From NCBI GenBank assembly GCA_024278715.1, contig JAJRSN010000392.1:1-5699 (forward strand): a stretch of DNA of 5,699 nt. Reading direction: 5' to 3'. The notes beneath the pieces were generated by a model. That model worked only from the letters and a program-made list of their open reading frames with translations. It was not told where the DNA came from and ran no database searches. Below are positions 1-5,699 of this stretch, one piece after another (position 1 is the stretch's first letter; each line of letters starts with the position of its first letter). This stretch comes from Calditrichota bacterium (lineage in GTDB: Bacteria; Calditrichota; Calditrichia; Calditrichales; Calditrichaceae). The position numbers and the translations under genes were made by a program.

Positions 1-2814
1 GGGACGATTAAAGGTTTAAATAAATTTGACGTTAAAAGCGAGACTTTTAAACAATATAAATTTTATGACGTAGGGCAGATCGAAGAACTGCCCGAACGAT
101 TTTTCCCGCAAATACATGATAAATATCTGTTGTTAGCCACCAGAACAGGATTATTCTTATTCGATAAAATCAGCGGAAATTCAAAAAAATTAGAAGTGCC
201 AACACAGATTAAAAACGTTCAGGTTTTTTGTTTTGCGTGGCAGCCCGATCCCGATCCCGTTCTTTGGATTGGGACAAACGGATACGGAATATGGCGTTTG
301 GAATTTAAAGGGCTGCAAATTACAAAAAGCGACTACTTCTCTTTAAGATATCGGCAAAATACCAAATTCGATAATATTACAATTCGTGAATTATTAATAA
401 ATAAAGACACATTGTGGGTTAGCTGCGAAATTGGATTGTTTTATTTGCCGTTGAAGATTAATCCTCTCGAATTAAGAAGTTGGTCACCTTGTTGTAAAAA
501 AAAATTTCTTAGCGGCGTTAGCGTAAGGTCTTTTCTAATCGATAAGAACGGCGATTTTTGGATAGGCACGATGCGCCACGGATTATTTTATTATAAGCGC
601 AAGGCTAAAAAGAAACAGTTGGAACTGTTAAACGATAATGCGGTATTTTCTATTTTTCAGGATTCGTTTAATACTATATGGGTAGGCACATCGGGCGCCG
701 GAGTCTTTAAATACGATATGGATAAAGTTGTTTTCAAAACATATAAACCGTTTCCCAAAGCGCAAAAAAACTCGCAATTTAATCAGGTCTGGTCTGTTTA
801 TCAGGATGAATATGATTTGGTCTGGGTAGGAACCAATCACGGGATCAGGTTTTTTGTTCCCGGGTCAAAATTAAATTCCGCGGAACTCGTCAAAAAACGG
901 GCTTTAACCAAAGTAAAAAAAATTGGAAATGTTCAGGTCAGGGATATTGTACCCGACAAATCGGGAAATATCTGGATCGCCACCCTCGAAAAGGGGCTTT
1001 TTCAAGTTAAAGAGAATGGCGATATTTTAAATTTTCGGGAACAAAAGGATCGCAAGACAGGGCTGCCAACGAATATGATTTACACTCTTTTCGTTGATTC
1101 GCAGCAAAATTTGTGGATCGGAATGAATGACGGCGGTTTAAGTAAGGTTCTGCGCCGCAATAGCCGGGTTTATGGTTTTAAAAATTATTATAATTTAACA
1201 AATAATAATCCGCAATCCGGCTTATGGGTTATGGATATCGTCGAAACAAAGGATGATACGGCAAATTATTTATGGTTAGCCACCTGGGAACGGGGATTAA
1301 TTCGTTTTAACAAACGTACGGAAAAAATTAAGGCGTTCATTAGTCGGCGCGAAAGCGGATTAAATTCCGATTATATCCTTACCTTACATTATTCCGCCTC
1401 TTTTAACAAGCCTACATTGTGGTTAGGCACCTATGGAGGCGGGTTAACGAAACTTGATTTAACAAATTACACTTTTTCTTCTTTTACCGAAAAAGACGGT
1501 TTGTGCAATAATATGGTTTACGCCATTTTGGAAGATAATAACCGTAATTTGTGGGTTAGTACCAATAAGGGCATATCTTTGTTTAATCCGCGAACAAAAC
1601 AATTTATCAATTACACTAAAAAAGACGGTTTGCAATCCGCAGAATTCAATTTAAACGCCGCTTATAAAAACAGAGCCGGCGAGCTGTTTTTTGGCGGAGT
1701 TAACGGGTTAAACTATTTTACGCCCAGGAACACAATAAACCGAATCCCGCCTGTTATCGAAATTTCAAAGATAACGATTTACGGCAAAAACAGGAGAACC
1801 GTTCTTAAGGCGCCGTTTGAACATACCATTAACCTGGATCATACTCAAAATATATTACAGATCGAGTTTGTCGGTCTTCATTCAAAGGATCCTGAAAAAC
1901 ATCAATACGCGTATCAAATGACCGGTTGGGGGGATAATTGGATTCATACGGGTTCTCAACGGAAGGCGACATTTATGAATCTTGAGCCGGGCGAATACAC
2001 GTTTCGGGTTAAAGGATGTAACGGAGACGGAATTTGGAATGAAAGCGGGCAATACGTTAAAATTGTGATTCATCCGCCTTTCTGGAAAACTAACTGGGCA
2101 ATGGCTCTTTATTTACTTTTTATCGGAGGACTTTTTTACACCTATCACCGTCGCAAAGTTATTCAAGCCGTTAAAATTGCCCGTATCAAAGAACAGGAAA
2201 GAATTCAGACAAAAAAAGAAATCGATTTTGACCTGCATGATGAATTGGGCGTTCATATTACAAACATCATTCAATTCTGCAATAAGCTTTTACACAAAAA
2301 AAATATATTGGATAAAGATATCGGCGAATTGATTAATAAGATTCACGCTCACGCTTATGATTTGGAATCAGAGGTAGGGGAACTGGTGTGGGAGGTAAAA
2401 AACACCAAATGCACTCTCGAAGATTTAATTGCCCAATTAAAATCGTGCGCGGAAAGTGTTTTTGATGAGAATGTGACAAATTTTCAAATTGACAACCGTA
2501 TTATGCGGGCGCATGAAATTGAGATTCCGATTAAATGGCGGCGCAATATTATCAAGATATTTAAAGAGGGAATTCACAACATCTTGCAACATGCCAAAAA
2601 TTGCAAAAATATCGATTTAATTTTCGAATTAAAAGACAAAAAATTACACATAATACTCATTGACGATGGCGACGGTTTTGATGTTCATAAAAACTATTTG
2701 GGAAAAGGCTTAAAAAGTATGCGCCATCGAGCCGAATTAGTCGGCAGTAAAATCGAAATTTATTCCAAAAAAGGTCAGGGAACCTCCGTTCATTTTAGCG
2801 GCAAACTACCCTAA
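1..2814 (+). CDS. Propeller-type sensor histidine kinase (reg_prop repeats, Y_Y_Y, HisKA_3, HATPase_c), 5' partial
   Basis: Membrane sensor kinase of a two-component system; 937 residues are visible and the start lies upstream of the window. The frame is open from base 1 and its first residues (GTIKGLNKFD) already form a propeller repeat, so the in-window TTG at 130 is not the true start. About 13 repeats of the type LWIGT...GL..F follow, with cores near residues 1, 44, 88, 138, 186, 226, 274, 324, 371, 424, 473, 517 and 562. With at least one lost upstream, this suggests two seven-bladed propellers. A Y_Y_Y domain spans about 583-695, and one membrane helix (about 698-715) ends in HRRK, placing the C-terminus in the cytoplasm. 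The kinase core has phospho-acceptor His746 in DLHDELG, an N box (E856, N860, H864), DDGDGF at 888-893, GKGL at 901-904 and GQGT at 925-928. The signal is unknown; family members often sense carbohydrates or other periplasmic ligands. The regulator gene follows after 64 bases. A signal peptide should lie in the missing part. Confidence 0.93.
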   Translation, partial: GTIKGLNKFDVKSETFKQYKFYDVGQIEELPERFFPQIHDKYLLLATRTGLFLFDKISGNSKKLEVPTQIKNVQVFCFAWQPDPDPVLWIGTNGYGIWRLEFKGLQITKSDYFSLRYRQNTKFDNITIRELLINKDTLWVSCEIGLFYLPLKINPLELRSWSPCCKKKFLSGVSVRSFLIDKNGDFWIGTMRHGLFYYKRKAKKKQLELLNDNAVFSIFQDSFNTIWVGTSGAGVFKYDMDKVVFKTYKPFPKAQKNSQFNQVWSVYQDEYDLVWVGTNHGIRFFVPGSKLNSAELVKKRALTKVKKIGNVQVRDIVPDKSGNIWIATLEKGLFQVKENGDILNFREQKDRKTGLPTNMIYTLFVDSQQNLWIGMNDGGLSKVLRRNSRVYGFKNYYNLTNNNPQSGLWVMDIVETKDDTANYLWLATWERGLIRFNKRTEKIKAFISRRESGLNSDYILTLHYSASFNKPTLWLGTYGGGLTKLDLTNYTFSSFTEKDGLCNNMVYAILEDNNRNLWVSTNKGISLFNPRTKQFINYTKKDGLQSAEFNLNAAYKNRAGELFFGGVNGLNYFTPRNTINRIPPVIEISKITIYGKNRRTVLKAPFEHTINLDHTQNILQIEFVGLHSKDPEKHQYAYQMTGWGDNWIHTGSQRKATFMNLEPGEYTFRVKGCNGDGIWNESGQYVKIVIHPPFWKTNWAMALYLLFIGGLFYTYHRRKVIQAVKIARIKEQERIQTKKEIDFDLHDELGVHITNIIQFCNKLLHKKNILDKDIGELINKIHAHAYDLESEVGELVWEVKNTKCTLEDLIAQLKSCAESVFDENVTNFQIDNRIMRAHEIEIPIKWRRNIIKIFKEGIHNILQHAKNCKNIDLIFELKDKKLHIILIDDGDGFDVHKNYLGKGLKSMRHRAELVGSKIEIYSKKGQGTSVHFSGKLP

Positions 2815-2821
2815 TGGTTAG

Positions 2822-2850
2822 TTTACATTCAATAATAAACTTTTTATCTT
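2822..2850 (+). promoter_or_regulatory. Candidate sigma70-like promoter before the response regulator
   Basis: TTTACA (2822-2827) and TATCTT (2845-2850) are 17 bases apart, matching 5/6 and 4/6 positions of the E. coli-type consensus. This would let the regulator be transcribed apart from the kinase. The spacer is very AT-rich, so chance matches are likely, and the host's sigma-factor preference is unknown. A short dyad, AGTTTA (2820-2825) with TAAACT (2836-2841), overlaps it and is followed by a run of T. It is too weak to call a terminator. Confidence 0.25.
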
Positions 2851-2869
2851 ACATAAAGCGTAATAAAAC

Positions 2870-2873
2870 AGGA
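2870..2873 (+). promoter_or_regulatory. Shine-Dalgarno sequence of the response regulator
   Basis: AGGA lies five bases before the ATG at 2879. It supports that start codon, which also begins the receiver domain exactly where the family normally starts (MINVIIIEDD). Confidence 0.7.
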
Positions 2874-2878
2874 AAAAC

Positions 2879-3502
2879 ATGATAAATGTAATTATCATTG
2901 AAGACGATAAAGAATATCGGGATGTTATTTGTGAATTTTTAAACAGCGCTTCGGAAATTAAATGCAGCGGTTATTACGGCACTTGCGAAGAAGCCATTGA
3001 CGATTTGGATCGATCCTTACCCGATGTAGCCTTACTCGACATAAACCTGCCGGAAGGAATGTCCGGAATCGAGGGAGCTCGCCGTATTAAAGAAAAATAT
3101 CCCGAAGTCAATATTATCATGTTAACGATTTATGCGGATGACGATCACGTTTTCAAGGCTCTGCAAAGCGGCGCGGTCGGTTATCTTGTCAAAAAAGTCA
3201 AGCCCGAAGAACTTATAAACGCCATAAAAGAAGTTTATCGGGGCGGTTCTCCCATGAGTATGAAAATTGCGCGCATGGTAGTGGATTATTTTCACAAAAA
3301 TCCTCCTCCGGAGCCGTTGACCGAAAGAGAAAAAGAAGTTTTGCAAAAATTATGTCAGGGGAAAAGTTATCAGACGATTGCAAATGAGTTGTTTATCGAA
3401 AAGAGTACGGTAAAATATCATATTCATAACATCTATCGCATTCTTCATGTCCGCTCCAAGGGCGAAGCCATTGCCAAGGCTAAAGATCAACGAATTGTTT
3501 GA
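2879..3502 (+). CDS. NarL/LuxR-family two-component response regulator
   Basis: Cytoplasmic transcription regulator of 207 residues, a normal full length for the NarL/FixJ class. The receiver domain (about 1-120) has the acidic pocket E8, D9, D10, phospho-acceptor D54 in LLDINLP, switch residue T83 and conserved K105. A short linker rich in proline (PPPEP, 142-146) leads to a LuxR-type helix-turn-helix (about 145-205). This carries the hallmark LTEREKEVL, the TIANELFIEKSTVKYHIHNI recognition region, and a closing V-x-S-K-x-E-A segment. Family knowledge: phosphorylation at the Asp promotes dimerisation and DNA binding. The upstream gene encodes a HisKA_3 kinase, the type that normally pairs with NarL regulators, so it is very probably the cognate partner, co-transcribed across a 64-base gap. 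The target genes cannot be read from this window. All key residues are present and there is no sign of truncation. Confidence 0.95.
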   Translation: MINVIIIEDDKEYRDVICEFLNSASEIKCSGYYGTCEEAIDDLDRSLPDVALLDINLPEGMSGIEGARRIKEKYPEVNIIMLTIYADDDHVFKALQSGAVGYLVKKVKPEELINAIKEVYRGGSPMSMKIARMVVDYFHKNPPPEPLTEREKEVLQKLCQGKSYQTIANELFIEKSTVKYHIHNIYRILHVRSKGEAIAKAKDQRIV

Positions 3503-3561
3503 TGATTTGTCAAAACAAAATTTGTTTTTGATGAATCCGCCCGGCTTTTTTTAATTTTTCA

Positions 3562-3581
3562 ATTTTAGGTATTACTAAAAT
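3562..3581. repeat. Perfect 7-base inverted repeat, operator-like
   Basis: ATTTTAG (3562-3568) and CTAAAAT (3575-3581) are exact reverse complements around a six-base spacer. The size fits a dimeric regulator's site as well as a weak hairpin. Because it lies downstream of both genes, a regulatory role is unproven. Confidence 0.4.
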
Positions 3582-3601
3582 CATGTTAATCCTTAAATCG
3601 G

Positions 3602-3646
3602 GAGAATCATGGTTCAGATGTTTACTTTGTCTGAACCTTGATTTTC
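3602..3646 (+). terminator. Long imperfect hairpin, candidate terminator for the kinase-regulator operon
   Basis: Arms 3602-3618 and 3630-3646 pair over 17 positions with one T-T mismatch and one G-T wobble, around an 11-base loop. The inner eight pairs, GGTTCAGA with TCTGAACC, are perfect and are followed on the + strand by TTGATTTT, a modest T-rich tract. That makes it a possible intrinsic terminator about 100 bases after the regulator stop. On the - strand there is no T tract after it. The hairpin itself is clear; its function is inferred, and it could instead be part of a structured RNA or an old mobile-element end. Confidence 0.4.
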
Positions 3647-3652
3647 AGGATT

Positions 3653-3665
3653 GCCGGTTTCCGGC
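3653..3665. repeat. Short GC-rich hairpin
   Basis: GCCGG, TTT, CCGGC forms a perfect five-pair stem with a three-base loop, seven bases after the long hairpin. Neither strand has a T tract behind it, so it is not a standard terminator. It may stack with the preceding hairpin in a transcript. Confidence 0.4.
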
Positions 3666-3768
3666 GGAATCTACTATTTACTAATGAAGGTTCGGAAGTC
3701 GAACTCAACGCAAATACTCCGAAAAAAGCGCTTGAACTTATCTTACTAAAGTAGTCGTTTAAATTGGT

Positions 3769-3805
3769 AAAAAACGCCCGGCCGGCAGCAACGCTCAGAC
3801 CGGGC
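3769..3805 (-). terminator. lon: Rho-independent terminator of lon
   Basis: Read on the - strand, GCCCGGTC (3805-3798) pairs with GGCCGGGC (3783-3776) over eight positions with one T-G wobble and a 14-base loop, then G and six T (3774-3769). It begins nine bases after the lon stop codon. On the + strand the same stem is followed by ATTTCATTTTTA, so it may also stop some transcripts arriving from the regulator side. Confidence 0.85.
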
Positions 3806-3814
3806 ATTTCATTT

Positions 3815-5699
3815 TTATTCGAACGCCAGATCGATCAACTCGTCCACTTCTTTGATGTAGTGAAATTTCATTCCTTCGATGTGGCGTTTGGGGATTTCGG
3901 CTAAATCCTTTTTGTTTTTATCCGGTAAAATCACAATGTCGATGCCGGCGCGTTTGGCGGCGATCACTTTTTCTCTGATGCCGCCAACCGGCAGCACCAG
4001 CCCGCGCAGGGTAATTTCGCCGGTCATTGCCAGGTTATTTTTCACGCATTTATCGGTGTAAAGGGAATATAGCGCCGCAAAAATGGTAATGCCCGCGCTC
4101 GGTCCGTCTTTGGGAATGGCTCCCGCGGGAACGTGAATATGCGTATCGTATTTTTCGTAAAAGCTGTCCTCAATACCGTATTTTTCCGCGTTAGAACGCA
4201 AATAACTGAGCGCGGCTGACGCCGACTCTTTCATCACTTCGCCCAATTTACCGGTCAATTGAAGCTGACCCTTGCCTTTCATTTTGGTCGCTTCGATAAA
4301 CAGAATATCGCCGCCCACCGGAGTCCATGCCAAACCGGTCGCCACGCCCGGTCTGGAAACACGATCGGCAACTTCGGAATAAAAGCGCTCGGGTCCCAAA
4401 TATTTTTCCACAAGACTCGGAGTAATCCGGCAGTGCGTAACTTTACCTTCGACAATCTCTTTAGCCACGCCTCTGACGATGGAAGCGATTTCCCGTTCAA
4501 GGTTACGAACGCCCGCTTCCCGCGTGTATTTGTTAATGATTTTTAAAATGGTGCTGCGGGTAAAGGTCAATTGCTCGGGGGTTAATCCGTGATTTTTCAA
4601 CTGTTTCGGTATCAGGTATCTCTCCGCGATATGCAATTTTTCTTCGTCGATGTAACCGTTAATTTCAATAATCTCCATCCGGTCGCGCAGTGCGTGAGGG
4701 ATGGTGTCGATTATGTTTGCCGTGGCGATGAACATGACCTTGGAGAGATCAAACGGCACTTCCAGATAGTGATCGGTAAAAGAAAAATTCTGTTCGGGAT
4801 CCAACACTTCCAATAACGCCGAAGAAGGATCGCCGCGGAAATCCATGCCTAATTTATCGATTTCGTCAAGCATGATTACCGGATTGTTGGAGCCTACTTT
4901 TTTGATTTCCTGAATAATTCTTCCCGGAAGCGCGCCCACGTAAGTTCTGCGATGCCCGCGGATTTCGGCTTCGTCCCGAACCCCGCCCAGAGACATTCTG
5001 GAAAACTTACGGTTAAGCGCACGGGCGATGGACCTTCCGAGACTGGTTTTTCCTACTCCCGGAGGACCGACAAAACACAGAATGGGTCCTTTCATGTTCG
5101 ATTTTAACTGACGCACGGCAAGGTATTCGAGAATACGTTTCTTGACCTTTTCCAGACCATAGTGATCTTCGTTTAAAATTTTTTCTGCCTTTTTGACATC
5201 AAGACGATCGCGCGTGCTCTTTTTCCACGGCATTTCCAGCAGCCAATCGAGATAGGTGCGGGTTACGGTGTATTCGCTTGCCATGGGCGACATTTTAGCC
5301 AAACGATTCAATTCTTTTTCGGCTACGGCTTTGACCTCTTTGGGCATTTTCATTTTGGCTAATTTTTCGCGCAGCTCTTCAATTTCAGTGCCTTCGTCTT
5401 CGTATTCGCCCAATTCTTTTTTAATTGCCTTCAATTGTTCGCGCAAAAAATACTGCCGCTGCGTTTTATTTAGTTCGCCCTGTACGTCGCTCTGAATTTT
5501 ATTTCCTAACTCTAAAATCTGAAGTTCTTTATTGATAAGATAGTTAACCTTGCGCAGGCGCTCTTTTACATTCTGGATTTCAAGAACCTGCTGCTTTTCG
5601 GAAACGCTAAAATTGATCTGAGCTGCCACTAAATCGGCTAATTTATTGGGTTCTTCGGTATTTAAAATCATTACCCGATGTTCATTGGTGAGGTAGGGA
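3815..5699 (-). CDS. lon: ATP-dependent protease La (LonA type), N-terminus missing at window edge
   Basis: Cytoplasmic AAA+ serine protease that unfolds and degrades misfolded and short-lived regulatory proteins as a hexamer. 627 residues are visible. The frame stays open past the ATG at 5671 to the window edge, so that ATG is internal and the start and promoter lie outside. In order: the end of the N-terminal substrate-binding domain; a long helical coiled-coil region (about 25-110, ERLRKVNYL to ELGEYEDE); the AAA+ module with Walker A GPPGVGKT (K217), pore loop Y253-V, Walker B D278-E279, sensor-1 N328 and arginine finger R340 in DRMEII; then the protease domain with catalytic S534 in KDGPSAG and K577 in GGIREK. 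Spacings from Walker A lysine to Ser (317) and Ser to Lys (43) equal those I recall for E. coli Lon (K362, S679, K722), implying roughly 145 residues are missing. The PSAG serine motif and lack of membrane segments mark LonA, not LonB. No damage is visible. Confidence 0.97.
   Translation of the reverse strand, partial: PYLTNEHRVMILNTEEPNKLADLVAAQINFSVSEKQQVLEIQNVKERLRKVNYLINKELQILELGNKIQSDVQGELNKTQRQYFLREQLKAIKKELGEYEDEGTEIEELREKLAKMKMPKEVKAVAEKELNRLAKMSPMASEYTVTRTYLDWLLEMPWKKSTRDRLDVKKAEKILNEDHYGLEKVKKRILEYLAVRQLKSNMKGPILCFVGPPGVGKTSLGRSIARALNRKFSRMSLGGVRDEAEIRGHRRTYVGALPGRIIQEIKKVGSNNPVIMLDEIDKLGMDFRGDPSSALLEVLDPEQNFSFTDHYLEVPFDLSKVMFIATANIIDTIPHALRDRMEIIEINGYIDEEKLHIAERYLIPKQLKNHGLTPEQLTFTRSTILKIINKYTREAGVRNLEREIASIVRGVAKEIVEGKVTHCRITPSLVEKYLGPERFYSEVADRVSRPGVATGLAWTPVGGDILFIEATKMKGKGQLQLTGKLGEVMKESASAALSYLRSNAEKYGIEDSFYEKYDTHIHVPAGAIPKDGPSAGITIFAALYSLYTDKCVKNNLAMTGEITLRGLVLPVGGIREKVIAAKRAGIDIVILPDKNKKDLAEIPKRHIEGMKFHYIKEVDELIDLAFE

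Larger units (their letters stand above)
3503..3814. other. Convergent intergenic region (312 bases) rich in inverted repeats
   Basis: This gap separates the tail-to-tail regulator and lon genes. It holds an AT-rich imperfect dyad at 3510-3531 (TCAAAAC pairing with GTTTTTGA through a one-base bulge), a T7 run at 3546-3552, and the dyads and terminators listed separately. Short open frames exist on both strands: 38 codons from a TTG at 3638 to a stop at 3754 on +, and 61 codons at 3622-3807 on -. The second runs through the lon terminator. Neither resembles a family I know, so I call no gene here. Confidence 0.8.

Noticed and set aside
244..261. Short tandem repeat CCCGAT encoding Pro-Asp-Pro-Asp-Pro
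   Set aside because: There are only about two to three units, in frame within a propeller loop. This is ordinary low complexity.
2820..2845. Intrinsic terminator after the kinase
   Set aside because: The six-base stem has one G-C pair and a ten-base loop, too weak to terminate reliably, and the cognate regulator follows directly.
3510..3552. Terminator for the regulator from the AT-rich dyad and the T7 run
   Set aside because: The dyad has almost no G-C pairs and the T run begins about 14 bases after it, so the two do not form a standard intrinsic terminator.
3622..3807. A 61-codon open frame on the - strand between lon and the regulator
   Set aside because: It starts inside the lon terminator stem, has no recognisable family features, and overlaps hairpins that explain the sequence better.
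4259..4546. A 95-codon open frame on the + strand inside lon
   Set aside because: It lies fully antisense to the conserved AAA+/protease part of lon, and its translation shows no domain pattern. The same holds for the other frames opposite or out of phase within lon, the kinase and the regulator.
3503..5699. A functional module joining the two-component pair with Lon
   Set aside because: The genes converge, each side has its own termination signals, and lon is a core gene found next to many unrelated loci. Nothing in the sequence links them.

Overview
The window holds three genes. A two-component pair on the + strand (sensor kinase, then response regulator) faces the ATP-dependent protease gene lon on the - strand. 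Both outer genes run off the window: the kinase lacks its N-terminus and Lon lacks its N-terminal domain. I see no RNA genes, CRISPR arrays, transposases or attachment sites.

Layout: 1-2814 is a propeller-type sensor histidine kinase, with 13 periplasmic beta-propeller repeats visible, then a Y_Y_Y domain, one membrane helix, and a HisKA_3/HATPase_c core. A 64-base gap with a weak candidate promoter and a good Shine-Dalgarno sequence leads to 2879-3502, a NarL/LuxR-type response regulator. A 312-base convergent gap follows. It is rich in inverted repeats and ends in a clear rho-independent terminator for lon. From 3815 to the right edge runs lon (LonA type) on the - strand, with all ATPase and protease active-site residues intact.

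How they work together: the kinase probably reads an extracytoplasmic signal with its propellers and Y_Y_Y domain, autophosphorylates His746 (numbering of the visible part) and passes the phosphate to Asp54 of the adjacent regulator, which then binds DNA through its C-terminal helix-turn-helix. HisKA_3 kinases usually pair with NarL-type regulators, so the two fit as cognate partners. Lon is a housekeeping protease. Its convergent placement gives no evidence of a functional tie to the pair.

Organism (inference): propeller/Y_Y_Y sensors are most abundant in Bacteroidota and relatives such as Ignavibacteriota and Calditrichota. The AT-rich composition fits, and the usable AGGA ribosome-binding site leans slightly away from classical Bacteroidota, where such sites are often weak. 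I cannot name a genus. The region is mostly ordinary. The points most worth a second look are the kinase's altered phosphatase motif, the poly-A runs in its gene, and the dyad-rich gap.
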